Origin: Candidatus Hydrogenedens sp.
Lineage (GTDB): Bacteria; Hydrogenedentota; Hydrogenedentia; Hydrogenedentales; JAEUWI01
DNA length: 64,000 nucleotides
NCBI GenBank assembly: GCA_016125095.1
Contig: WGMK01000017.1
Location: 97,504-161,503 of the forward strand
Reading direction: 5' to 3'
Shown here: positions 24,603 to 33,596 of the stretch, one piece after another
Numbering within the stretch: the stretch's first letter is position 1
How the letters are laid out: each line of letters begins with the position of its first letter
Notes under the pieces: model-generated
What the model was told of the DNA's origin: nothing
Databases searched by the model: none
The model's input: only the letters and a program-made list of their open reading frames with translations
Program-made: the position numbers and the translations under genes

Positions 24603-26303
24603 ATGCGGAACGAGGAGTTCGACGAGGCCAGCGAAACGGAAGCGCCTGCACCCGAAGCACAGGCACTGCCGCGCATCCCCACCGATTGGGAGATCGTTGA
24701 TGCGTGGCTGCGGCGGAACCTGGCGGGCATTCTCTACGGCGTCAGCGCCATCTCGCTGCTCTGGGGCATCGGCGCGCTCTTCGGGCCGGTGCTTGCCAGC
24801 AGCGACAATGCCGGGGAAAAGCTGCCCGGCCTGCTTGCCCTCAACGTCTACGAACTCGGCCTGCTCGGCGTCGCGCTGAGTATCGTGCTGCTGCGCAAAC
24901 GTCTCGACGACGCCGTACCGCTGGTGGCGCTCATCGGTATCTTCCTCGGTGCCAGCGGCATCGCGCTGAGCAGCTGGGCCATCAACGCGCCGTCCTACGC
25001 CCTCGCCGCGGGCGCGCTGTGCCTGCTCGGCGCGGGCGTGAAAACCGGCCTGCTCCGGCGCGTGGTCGAGGTACCCGTCACGGCGGCGATGCTGGCGGCC
25101 GCGGCCCTGGCGCTCGCGTGGCATTTCTTCGGTCCGCCGCTCATCGCGGGCTACGCCGTGGAAGTGCTGCCCGATACCGGCCCGCTCATGTTGCTCTGGC
25201 GCGTGGGCTGGTGCGTGCTGCTGGCCGGCATGATGATTCCGGTGATCGCGGCGCTGCGTGGCGCCGACGATCCCACCACGCGCTCGACGCTTCCCTTGCT
25301 TCAGCGGCCCACCATGGCATGGATCTACATCGCGCTGCTCTTCGCCGGGGTGCTGCTGCACCAAATGGAATCGGCATATGTCTTCGAATTGCCGGATCGC
25401 CTGATCGACTACGTTCCGTTTCTGCTGGTATCCGCCCTGCTGCTTTGCACGGCGCTGCACGCACACGGCTACCGCGCCCCGCTGGCCCACGGCATCGTGC
25501 TGCTGGTGCCGCTACTCGCGGGCTTCGCGGCGCTTACGTCAAGCCCGGCGCCGCGCGCGCCCGATGCGCTCTCCGTGCTGTGGCGTCCCGATGCGCTCAC
25601 CTGTGCGGCCGCGCTGTGGTTCGTGTTCCAGACATGGACGCAGCGCCGTCCGCTGCCGCTGGTCCTTGCGGGCGTCTATACCTTCGCCGCGATACTCACC
25701 CTTGGCGGCTCGCCGGACCGCCTGGGCGATGGCTGGGTGTTGCACTACGGCTGGGCGGTGGCCTGTGTGCTCGCAGGTATCGTGCTCGTCCTCGCGTGGC
25801 TGGCGGACGAGTATATCGTCGCCTACGTCGTGTTGGTCTGTGGCGCCGTAGGCCTGGCGTACAACGTGCACGACACGCCGTTCACCCACCTGCATGGTGC
25901 CGAGGCCACTGCGATGGCCTTGAGCTACGCGATAGGCGGCTTGCTGCTCCATGTAATCTTCAGACGCGGATTGCCCGTCTGGCTCGCCGTGGTGCATGCC
26001 CTAATCCTGCTGATGACCTTGAACAGCATCCATCTGCAGGTGGAGTTCGATAACCTCGAATGGGGATCGATCGCGGCGGCATTCGTCGCGCTGGCGGTGC
26101 TGATTGCCTGGCGCAAGCGGCACTATGCCGTTAGCGCGCTCCTGTGCCTGCCGCTGGCCTCGGCGCTTTACGATACGATGACGCCCATCACGCCGTGGCA
26201 CTTCGTGTCGCTCGGGTTCCTGCTGCTCGCGGCGGGCGCGGCCTGGAGCCTGTGGCGCGGCAACGGACCCGCGGCCCCCGTATTGCAACCGAAGGAGCAC
26301 TGA
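24603..26303 (+). CDS. Large multi-pass membrane protein (unrecognised) at head of MoxR operon
   Basis: The 566-residue protein has a soluble acidic N-terminus (about 35 residues) and then some fourteen or more hydrophobic helices. I do not recognise the family; the layout recalls DUF2157/DUF4401-type membrane proteins. GGGAGG lies 5 bases before the ATG. It ends two bases before the moxR start, so it is in the same operon as MoxR, DUF58 and the transglutaminase-like protein. It may be the membrane platform of that system, but no catalytic motif is visible. Confidence 0.7.
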   Translation: MRNEEFDEASETEAPAPEAQALPRIPTDWEIVDAWLRRNLAGILYGVSAISLLWGIGALFGPVLASSDNAGEKLPGLLALNVYELGLLGVALSIVLLRKRLDDAVPLVALIGIFLGASGIALSSWAINAPSYALAAGALCLLGAGVKTGLLRRVVEVPVTAAMLAAAALALAWHFFGPPLIAGYAVEVLPDTGPLMLLWRVGWCVLLAGMMIPVIAALRGADDPTTRSTLPLLQRPTMAWIYIALLFAGVLLHQMESAYVFELPDRLIDYVPFLLVSALLLCTALHAHGYRAPLAHGIVLLVPLLAGFAALTSSPAPRAPDALSVLWRPDALTCAAALWFVFQTWTQRRPLPLVLAGVYTFAAILTLGGSPDRLGDGWVLHYGWAVACVLAGIVLVLAWLADEYIVAYVVLVCGAVGLAYNVHDTPFTHLHGAEATAMALSYAIGGLLLHVIFRRGLPVWLAVVHALILLMTLNSIHLQVEFDNLEWGSIAAAFVALAVLIAWRKRHYAVSALLCLPLASALYDTMTPITPWHFVSLGFLLLAAGAAWSLWRGNGPAAPVLQPKEH

Positions 26304-26305
26304 GC

Positions 26306-27256
26306 ATGGAAGCGGCAACCCTGACCGGACACGAGGCGCTGGTCGCAGACCTGGCGGGCAACCTGAATCGCGCGCTGCGCGGCAAGGAGGACGTGGTGCA
26401 GCGGCTGATGGCGGCCCTGCTCGCGGGTGGTTCGGTGCTGATGGAAGACGTGCCCGGCGTGGGCAAGACGACGCTGGCCAAGGCGCTGGCGCGCTCCGTC
26501 GACGGCACCTTCAAGCGCGTGCAATTCACGCCCGACCTGCTGCCGGCTGATATCCTCGGTTCGTCCATCTACAACCCGAAGGACGGCAGCTTCGCCTTCC
26601 GGCACGGGCCCATCTTCTGTCACATCCTGCTGGCCGACGAGATCAACCGGGCCTCGCCGCGCACGCAGTCGGCCCTGCTCGAAGCCATGAGCGAAGCGCA
26701 GTCCACCATCGAGGGCTTCACGCATCCGCTGCCGAGGCCCTTCATGGTCATCGCCACGCAGAACCCGATTGAATACCAGGGCACCTATCCCCTCCCCGAG
26801 GCGCAGCGCGATCGCTTTCTGGCGCAGATCGACCTGGGCTATCCCGATGCCGAGGCGGAGATCGACATGCTATACGCGCAGCAGGAAGCGGATGCCCTGG
26901 CCGGCCTCGAGCCGGTCATGCATGTCGAGGATCTGCTCGCGCTGCAGCAGGCCGTACGGCAGGTGCAGGTCGAACGCTCGGTCGGCGCGTATTTGGTCGA
27001 GCTGGTCCGCCGCACGCGTGAAGACGCGCGCCTGAAGCTGGGGGTGAGCCCCCGCGGTGCGCTGATGCTGTTCCGCGCGGCGCAGGCGGAGGCCTTCCTG
27101 GCGGGACGCGACTACGTGATGCCCGACGACATCGGCGCGGCCGCGCGCTATGTGCTGCCGCATCGGCTCGTGCTGGAAGCGAAGGCGCGCTACGACGGGC
27201 ACGACGCCGCGGAGATCATCGGCGGCCTGCTGCGCACGGTAGCGGTGCCCGCATGA
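26306..27256 (+). CDS. MoxR-family AAA+ ATPase
   Basis: The 316-residue ATPase has Walker A GVGKTT (51-56), Walker B LADEINRA, the sensor region ATQNPIEYQGTYPLPEAQ and the arginine-finger segment. MoxR ATPases act as chaperones that insert metals or remodel partner complexes, commonly with a DUF58/VWA protein. AAGGAG lies 9 bases upstream of the ATG. The 3' end overlaps the DUF58 gene by 4 bases. A short fragment of a second moxR copy lies at 30548-30625. Confidence 0.95.
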   Translation: MEAATLTGHEALVADLAGNLNRALRGKEDVVQRLMAALLAGGSVLMEDVPGVGKTTLAKALARSVDGTFKRVQFTPDLLPADILGSSIYNPKDGSFAFRHGPIFCHILLADEINRASPRTQSALLEAMSEAQSTIEGFTHPLPRPFMVIATQNPIEYQGTYPLPEAQRDRFLAQIDLGYPDAEAEIDMLYAQQEADALAGLEPVMHVEDLLALQQAVRQVQVERSVGAYLVELVRRTREDARLKLGVSPRGALMLFRAAQAEAFLAGRDYVMPDDIGAAARYVLPHRLVLEAKARYDGHDAAEIIGGLLRTVAVPA

Positions 27257-28500
27257 ACCCCGGGTGGATGGCGCGGCTCTACGCTATCGCGCTGCATCGG
27301 GGGCTGCTCACCCGCTTCGTCGTGTATCTGTGGAGCGAGCGCCTGACCGATGCCGGGCGGATGCTGATTGTCGCCGGGGTCATTCTCGGCGCGTTCAGCC
27401 TTTACAGCCTGCTCTTGCTGCTATTCTTTCTCGGCTTCGTCTCGGTGGTGGCGAATGCGCTCTATCGTCCCCGCGTGGCGCTCAGCGTGCATGTGCCCGA
27501 GAAAACCATCGCGGGCGGGCGGCTGACGTGCACCGCCGTGCTCACCAATGTCGGCCTGCGCAACGCCTACGATATGGGCATCGCGTGGACCCGGCTGCCG
27601 CGCGCGCTCCGGTCCGGTGCCCCGCCGGAAGCCGTGCCGGTACTCGAGCCGGGTGCACAGGCGCGGTTTTCCTACACCATCGCGTGCCCGCACCGCGGCG
27701 TCTATGCGCTGCCCGCCCTGCGCGCCGTCACCCTCTACCCCTTCGCCATCGCCCGGCATCCTCGCGACCATGGCCACATGCAGACTGTCGCGGTGCTGCC
27801 CGCCTACACGCCCTTGACCGAGGTGAACATCGACATCAGCCCCCGGTATCAGCCGGGCGGCATCTCGCTCACTTCGCACGTGGGAGAGTCGCCCGAGTAC
27901 CTGGGCAACCGGCCTTATCGTCCGGGCGACGCACTGCGGCATATCGACCATCGCGCCTGGGCCCGCCTGGGCGAACCGGCCGTGCGCGAGTTTCAGGAGG
28001 AGTATTACTGCCGCCTGCTGCTGGTGGTCGATACGCAGGTGTCCCGCCGCTGGGGCAGACGCCGCGATGCCGAGCTGGAGGCCGTGCTGAGCCTGACCGC
28101 CGCGCTGACGGATTACCTCTCGAAGGGCGAGTTTGTCATCGATATCGTGCTGGCCGGTGCTTCGGTCTACCGGCTGCGCACGGGACGGCACACGGGGCAG
28201 TTGGATCAGGTGCTCGAGATACTCGCGGCCGTGGAACCGGCGACAGCCGACCCCTTCGGCGCGGCGAATGAGGCGCTGGCGGATTCGCTCGCCCAGATGT
28301 CGGCGGTGGTGATGGTGCTCTCGCGCTGGAGCGATTCGCGGCAGGCGCTGGTGTCGCTCGCGCGCGATGCCGGATGCGCGGTGAAGGCGGTGGTGGTATC
28401 GGACGACGCGCAGGCCGCCGCCGCTGCGGAGAGCGCGGACGCCCGGGTGACGGCCGTGACCCCGGAGCAGGTGCGCGCGGGACAGGTGTACCGGCTATGA
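27253..28500 (+). CDS. DUF58 domain membrane protein
   Basis: The 415-residue protein has two N-terminal membrane helices (about residues 30-65), a beta-rich middle, and the DUF58 signature YRPGDALRHIDHRAWARLGEPAVREF (given as landmark) near residue 220. A VWA-like domain follows. DUF58 proteins are the usual partners of MoxR ATPases. It is translationally coupled to both neighbours through ATGA overlaps, so the three products are probably made in fixed ratio and form a membrane complex. Confidence 0.93.
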   Translation: MNPGWMARLYAIALHRGLLTRFVVYLWSERLTDAGRMLIVAGVILGAFSLYSLLLLLFFLGFVSVVANALYRPRVALSVHVPEKTIAGGRLTCTAVLTNVGLRNAYDMGIAWTRLPRALRSGAPPEAVPVLEPGAQARFSYTIACPHRGVYALPALRAVTLYPFAIARHPRDHGHMQTVAVLPAYTPLTEVNIDISPRYQPGGISLTSHVGESPEYLGNRPYRPGDALRHIDHRAWARLGEPAVREFQEEYYCRLLLVVDTQVSRRWGRRRDAELEAVLSLTAALTDYLSKGEFVIDIVLAGASVYRLRTGRHTGQLDQVLEILAAVEPATADPFGAANEALADSLAQMSAVVMVLSRWSDSRQALVSLARDAGCAVKAVVVSDDAQAAAAAESADARVTAVTPEQVRAGQVYRL

Positions 28501-30485
28501 GGACGCACGCGCTGCTGATACCGCTGCTGGCGCTGGAAGCCTTCGCCGCGGGCTACGGCATGCGCAGCTGGCTGCTGCCCTGCGCGATCGTGCTGCCGGC
28601 CTATGCCAGCCTGCTCACCGGGCTGCGCCTGCCCGTGCGGCCCGAGCACCGCTACCGCTACCTGCTCGCGCTGGCGGTGCTGTTCGTCGGGCTGTGGCGC
28701 TACGACGCATCGGGCGCGGACCACGCGCCCTTCTCGACGCCGATTGAGTACAAGCTGCTGCATGCCTTCGCCGGGTGGGGGCTCGCGGTGCAGGTCTTCT
28801 TGCTGTGCGCGCGGCCGTCGTTTCTCGACGAGGGACGGCGCACACGCTGGATAGCGCTGGGCATCGCCGTGGTGGCCGCCGCAACCAGCTACGAAGCGAA
28901 CCTAGCGGAATTGCGCGTGATATCCGCCGTGCATGCGGCCTATACCGTGGCGGCCGCCTTGTACCTTTGGGGGCGCATCGAATGGCCGCGCCGCATTCCG
29001 CTGCGTCCCGCGCTCGCGGGCGCCGCGCTGCTGCTCGCGGGTATCGTGGCGGCCGGCCTGGGTTCGGCGCATCTGGTGCGCGAGTATGCCCTGCAAATCG
29101 ACCTGGCGCTGGGGCGGATGACGACGGGCGCGGGCGAACGCGCGGCGCCGCCGGGGCTCTCCGGGCAGGGCGGCCTGCATGCCATTACCGACACGCAAAA
29201 CCAGAACCGCATGGATATCCTGCTGCATGCCGAAGCGGCGGAGGCACCCGGCTATCTGCGCGGCAATGTATTCGACAAGTTCGAGGGTCTCCGCTGGCTG
29301 CCGAGCAGCGCGCGGGAATCGGAGACGCTGCTGCCCAGCGAATCGGATACGCTGCCCGAGCCGGAAGAAGGCGGCGCATGGTTCCGCATTGCAGCATCGG
29401 ACTCGCCCGCGGAGTCTATGTCGATTTGGCTGGAGCAATTCAGCAATACGCTGCTTGTGCCGGAGGGCACGGCGTGGGTATCGACGCCCACACGCAAGGT
29501 GACGCGCGATTCCGCCGGGGTGGTGGGTACGCCCGGCTTCAAGGTCGGCGGGTATCGCGTGGCGTTGGGCACCGGAACCCAAAGCGCCAACGACCCCGTG
29601 CTGCCGGAGCACACCGCCGTGCCGCCGGAGCTGGACCCGCGCGTGAGGAAGCTGGCCGAGGATTTGTTTGCCGGCGCGGAGACCAACACCGACCAGGCCC
29701 GCGCGGTGGTCGAATACTTCCAGCAACACTACAGCTACGCGCTCGGCTATGTGCCCCCGGCCGGCGTGCACGGGCTCTCGCATTTCCTGGTCGAACAGCC
29801 CGATGCCCATTGCGAATACTTCGCCACCGGCGCGGCCGTGCTGCTGCGGCTGGGCGGCGTGCCCGCGCGCTATGTGACCGGCGTGGTGACCCACGAGAAG
29901 AATCCCGTGACGGGCCTCTGGGTGGCGCGGGGACGCAATGCCCACGCCTGGACAGAGGCCTGGGACCCGCAGCGCGGGTGGTTCGCCATCGAGCCGACGC
30001 CCGGCGGTGCTGCGCAGAATGCGCCCGTGCCTTACCGCCAATACCTGGCCGAAGCGGGCGCGCACGAATGGCGCCGCATGTGGGATGCCTGGCAGCAGGG
30101 CGCGTGGAACGGGGCGGAACAGATTGCCGCCGCAGCTGCGGGGTTTCTTCTGTCCACCTGGCCGGGGCGCGCGGTGCTGCTATTGGCGGCAGTCCTCGGT
30201 CTCTGGCGCGTGGTGTATGTCGTGCGGCATCGCCAGCGCCGCGCCCCCGCTGATTACAGCGCGCCGCTCTCACGCCTGCTGCTGCGCGCCGATCGCCGTG
30301 CACGACGCCTGGGTCTACGCCGCGACCGCCACGAAACCCCCTGCGGATTCGCCGAGCGGCTCGAAGCCGAACCCCAGGAAGGACACGCCCTCGCCAACTG
30401 GTACCGCGCCTACGCCGCCGCCCGCTACCACCCCACGCCGCCCGACCAGTCCGCCATCGACCAACTGAACCAGCAACTTCCGTAG
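28497..30485 (+). CDS. Transglutaminase-like membrane protein (DUF3488-type)
   Basis: The 662-residue protein has about six N-terminal helices, a large periplasmic domain, and a transglutaminase-like core at residues 390-510. The Cys is in DAHCEYFATG, the His in NAHAWTEAW and the Asp-like position near the GWFAIEPTP segment, so the Cys-His-Asp/Glu set is intact. One helix and a basic C-terminal tail follow. Proteins of this type are regularly encoded after MoxR-DUF58. The domain may act as a periplasmic protease or cross-linker; the substrate is unknown. Its 5' end overlaps DUF58 by 4 bases. Confidence 0.92.
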   Translation: MRTHALLIPLLALEAFAAGYGMRSWLLPCAIVLPAYASLLTGLRLPVRPEHRYRYLLALAVLFVGLWRYDASGADHAPFSTPIEYKLLHAFAGWGLAVQVFLLCARPSFLDEGRRTRWIALGIAVVAAATSYEANLAELRVISAVHAAYTVAAALYLWGRIEWPRRIPLRPALAGAALLLAGIVAAGLGSAHLVREYALQIDLALGRMTTGAGERAAPPGLSGQGGLHAITDTQNQNRMDILLHAEAAEAPGYLRGNVFDKFEGLRWLPSSARESETLLPSESDTLPEPEEGGAWFRIAASDSPAESMSIWLEQFSNTLLVPEGTAWVSTPTRKVTRDSAGVVGTPGFKVGGYRVALGTGTQSANDPVLPEHTAVPPELDPRVRKLAEDLFAGAETNTDQARAVVEYFQQHYSYALGYVPPAGVHGLSHFLVEQPDAHCEYFATGAAVLLRLGGVPARYVTGVVTHEKNPVTGLWVARGRNAHAWTEAWDPQRGWFAIEPTPGGAAQNAPVPYRQYLAEAGAHEWRRMWDAWQQGAWNGAEQIAAAAAGFLLSTWPGRAVLLLAAVLGLWRVVYVVRHRQRRAPADYSAPLSRLLLRADRRARRLGLRRDRHETPCGFAERLEAEPQEGHALANWYRAYAAARYHPTPPDQSAIDQLNQQLP

Positions 30486-30493
30486 ACATGGAT

Positions 30494-30532
30494 GAAGGGG
30501 ACCGTACGGTCGCCACGTTGGTTATCCCCTTC
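30494..30532 (+). terminator. Weak hairpin after the transglutaminase gene
   Basis: GAAGGGGA (30494-30501) pairs with TCCCCTTC (30525-30532) around a 23-base loop that contains the palindrome ACCGTACGGT. There is no T-tract. It could help end the MoxR operon transcript. Confidence 0.3.
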
Positions 30533-30547
30533 CAGCGGGATTGAAAG

Positions 30548-30625
30548 GCGCTTTGCGACTCCATCGGCGGCACCTTCCAGCGAGTGCAGTTCACGCCCGA
30601 ACTGCTGCCGGCCGAAATCCTCGGC
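30548..30625 (+). pseudogene. Fragment of a second moxR gene
   Basis: This 26-codon stretch aligns with residues 60-85 of the intact MoxR encoded at 26306, with 19 of 26 residues identical by eye. Matching runs include RVQFTP and LLPA-IL. A TGA lies two codons upstream in frame, and the similarity ends after ILG. It is too short to act. It is a remnant of a duplicated or recombined MoxR operon, left just before the next gene's promoter. Confidence 0.75.
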
Positions 30626-30655
30626 CGATTTGGACCTTCTATTTGGCGAAAATGA

Positions 30656-30684
30656 TTGACAGGGTTGCCACGCTGCCGTAACAT
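30656..30684 (+). promoter_or_regulatory. Vegetative promoter for the LRR/dockerin/sulfatase-like gene
   Basis: TTGACA (30656-30661) and TAACAT (30679-30684) are 17 bases apart, about 68 bases before the start codon at 30752. It is one of the best sigma-70-like matches in the window. Confidence 0.6.
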
Positions 30685-30751
30685 GCTAGTGGGGTTGGAC
30701 GAGTAGCGAGGGCGCGCCGCTACGGGCGCGGGACGATGAGGCGTCGCAGCA

Positions 30752-32851
30752 ATGTCCACAGCAAAACGAATCGCGAAGATTGGCACGGTGGCGTGTTGCC
30801 TTGGCGTTCTATTTTCGTGGGGTGTCGGCCCGGCCTATGGCGGTGCGGATGAGTCCGTTGTATTTTCCGATACCGCTCTGGAGGCGGCCGTACGCGGGGC
30901 CCTCGGCATTCCCTCGGGGCCGCTCCTCGTATCCGATCTGGCAAGTACCGAATTTATTACGCTATCGGCGGATGCCGCAGGTATCGCGTCGTTGGACGGC
31001 CTGGAACATTGCGTTCATCTGATATCGCTTTCGCTGGCGGACAACGACATAGAAGATATCGCGCCGCTAGCCGGGCTCAGCAAGCTCAGCGTGCTGAATC
31101 TCGCGGACAATGCGATTACCGACGTTTCGCCGCTGACTTCCAATGTCGGACTCGGTACGGCCGACCAGATCGACCTGACGGGGAATCCGCTGAACCTGCC
31201 GTCGCTTTGCGTGGAGATTCCAGCGCTCACCGCGTGGGGCGCGAACGTGGCGCACACCGGGACGTGTCCGGATGGCTTCACCGGACCGGACGCCCGGCAC
31301 ACCGCAGACCAGGACGGCAGCCGGACGCTGGGGCTGAATGAAGTCTTGCGCGTGGTGCAGTTTTTCAACGCGGGGACGTATTCCTGTGACGCGTCTTCAG
31401 AAGACGGATTTGCACCCCGCGCCGGCGATACCAGCTGCGCTCCGCATGCGAGCGACTTCGCGCCGCAGGATTGGCAAATCAATCTGAGCGAGTTGCTGCG
31501 CATAGTCCAGCACTTCAACTCGCGCGCCTATTATCCCTGCCCCGGAGGCGAAGATGGTTTTTGCGCGGGAGATGCCTCGGGATTGCCCAATGTCGTCCTG
31601 CTGGTGCTGGAAACGACGCGCGCCAGCCGGATAGGCGCGCAGCGGAACGGCATTCCGATTGCGCCGTTTATGGAAAGCCTTGCGGCGGAAGGCGCGAGAT
31701 TCACCCGGGCCATCACGCAATCGACTTGGACAAACCCCTCCGTCGCCGGCCTGTTCACCGGCGTGTATCCCAACGTGTACCGCGAGTCCCTGGTGGAGGG
31801 GCGGTATAACATTCTCGATAACAGCGTCACCATCGGCGAGTGGTTCGCCGGATACGGGTATGACTGCCGGGGCTTTCAGACCAACGGCTGGGCGAGCGAA
31901 GCCCTGGGTTTCGCCCAGGGGTTTCCGCAGGGCCGCTACCAGTTTCTGAATGTGTATCCGGCCGCGCTGCTGAACGACGCGGCCCTGGCAACCCTGCCGC
32001 AGTGGGAAGAACCGTTTTTCACCTATATGCAATTCATGGATCCGCATAGCCCCTATGCGCCGCCCACGGAATATGCGGAGATATTCGGGCCTCCCCCCTC
32101 ATTGACGGCCGCGGTGGACCGGATTAATCTCAACAACCCGATGATTTTCGAGGACTACCTGACCGAGCTGTTCCGCGCGTGGCTGTTCGATGGCACGCCG
32201 AACCGCATGCTGACGGAGGCGGGTATCGCCGCGATGCAATACCGGTACGACGCGGAGATCCGGTATCTGGACGATCAACTGAAGCGGCTGGTGGAAGCCG
32301 TCGAGGCGGAGCACCCCAACACGATATTCGTGATTGTGTCGGACCATGGCGAAGCCCTGCAGGACCGCGAACAGCTGATCGGCCACGGGCATACGCTCTT
32401 TGACGAGCAGGCGAATGTGCCGCTGATCATGAAAGGGCCGGGCATTACGCCGCAGGTGGTCGATACCCCCGTCGAGACCATCGGCATTCTGCCGACGCTG
32501 GCCAGCCTGATGGGTGTGCCGCCGCATCCGCAGTGGCAGAGCCGCAATTGTCTCGCGCAGGCCGACAGCCCCGGCCCCGTCTACTCCCACGCCTGGGTCA
32601 CCTATCAGGGCGAAGAGGCCCGCGGCGATGCGGTGTGGTGGAACGGCCTCAAATACGTCGAGCATTCCAAGCTCGGCACGCCGCATCTCTTCGATTTGGA
32701 TACCGACCCCGGCGAGACCGTCAACCTCGCGGAGAGCCGTCCCGAGGACGCCGCCGCGCTCAGCGAACTCCTGCATATCCACCTCGACCGCGTGGAACCA
32801 GAACCAACCGAAGGACTACTCAAGGCGTCCACGGGATGGATGCTGCCGTAG
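30752..32851 (+). CDS. Secreted LRR - dockerin-like module - sulfatase-like fusion
   Basis: The 699-residue protein has a signal peptide (about 1-31) and a leucine-rich repeat region (about 60-165; LISLSLADNDIEDIAPL, LSVLNLADNAITDVSPL). A Cys-containing dockerin-like module (183-271) contains two LxELLRxxQxFN halves. An alkaline-phosphatase-superfamily sulfatase-like domain follows (279-690). The usual first metal Asp reads Glu287 (VLETTR). The nucleophile segment reads T-N-P-S-V (327-331) instead of C/S-x-P-x-R, so it cannot make formylglycine. The second metal site, SDHGE, and GHGHTLFDE are intact. It may be a phosphohydrolase, transferase or binding protein. Confidence 0.83.
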   Translation: MSTAKRIAKIGTVACCLGVLFSWGVGPAYGGADESVVFSDTALEAAVRGALGIPSGPLLVSDLASTEFITLSADAAGIASLDGLEHCVHLISLSLADNDIEDIAPLAGLSKLSVLNLADNAITDVSPLTSNVGLGTADQIDLTGNPLNLPSLCVEIPALTAWGANVAHTGTCPDGFTGPDARHTADQDGSRTLGLNEVLRVVQFFNAGTYSCDASSEDGFAPRAGDTSCAPHASDFAPQDWQINLSELLRIVQHFNSRAYYPCPGGEDGFCAGDASGLPNVVLLVLETTRASRIGAQRNGIPIAPFMESLAAEGARFTRAITQSTWTNPSVAGLFTGVYPNVYRESLVEGRYNILDNSVTIGEWFAGYGYDCRGFQTNGWASEALGFAQGFPQGRYQFLNVYPAALLNDAALATLPQWEEPFFTYMQFMDPHSPYAPPTEYAEIFGPPPSLTAAVDRINLNNPMIFEDYLTELFRAWLFDGTPNRMLTEAGIAAMQYRYDAEIRYLDDQLKRLVEAVEAEHPNTIFVIVSDHGEALQDREQLIGHGHTLFDEQANVPLIMKGPGITPQVVDTPVETIGILPTLASLMGVPPHPQWQSRNCLAQADSPGPVYSHAWVTYQGEEARGDAVWWNGLKYVEHSKLGTPHLFDLDTDPGETVNLAESRPEDAAALSELLHIHLDRVEPEPTEGLLKASTGWMLP

Positions 32852-33596
32852 CGATGTGGCGGGAGCGCCGCTTACCATAGCGAAATCGTGGCGCGACGGC
32901 CACGGATCGGAGCGAGAGACTCCCTCCTCCCGTCCTTGCGAGCGAAGCGCGGCAACCCCTTTGGCGCGTGGTTGTCGTTGCGGAGCGCAGTATCGTCTTC
33001 GCAGTGCTGGCGAAGGTCTGCTCGGCATTCCGCCATCAACGCATTAAAGAGGTTGCCGCGCTTCGCTCGCAAGGACGATGATGGTGGTCTGGGCGGAGGA
33101 GAAGAGGCATTGTGACGCGGCGAATACGTCTGCACGGTAGGGCGAGCGTACCCGCGAGCCATCGTGGAGCAAGGGGCTTTAGCGTATGAGAAAAATCCTG
33201 AATACGGCGTCACGCGCTCGGCTCATGCGGACATTCGCCCCACCGTGCGCCCCGCCGGGAGCGCCGTTTTCCAAAGCGGCCTCTTGGCGCGACGACCACG
33301 GACCGCAGCGAGCGACTCCCTCCTCCCGTCATTGCGAGCGCAGCGCGGCAACCTCTTTGGCGCGTGGTTGTCGTTGCGGGGCGCAGTATAGACACCGCCG
33401 TGCTGGCGGCGGTCTGCACGGCATTTCCCCAACATCGCATCAAGGAGGTTGCCGCGCTGCGCTCGCAATGACGATGTTGGTGGTTTGGGTGGAGGAGAGG
33501 GCGCGTTGTGACGTAAGAAATTTACCCTCCGCTGTGGGCAGGTCTCCCGACCCGCCCACTCTTCGGACCGAAGGTCACCAACTTTCCCCTCCCCCC
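32852..33596. repeat. Non-coding region built of two palindromic repeat units
   Basis: No gene is visible in these 745 bases. Two related units lie in tandem (about 32888-33118 and 33289-33513). Each has 31-base arms that pair: 32932-32962 with 33046-33076, and 33328-33358 with 33442-33472, with one mismatch in each pair. Between them, 33131-33252 repeats the segment near 120-210, and 33531-33583 is an inverted copy of 7505-7557. The arms differ between units at matching positions so that pairing is preserved. These are mobile or structured palindromic elements, not coding sequence. Confidence 0.8.

Noticed and set aside
32932..33472. CRISPR array
   Set aside because: The repeats are long inverted pairs with related interiors, not short direct repeats with unique spacers, and no cas gene is present.
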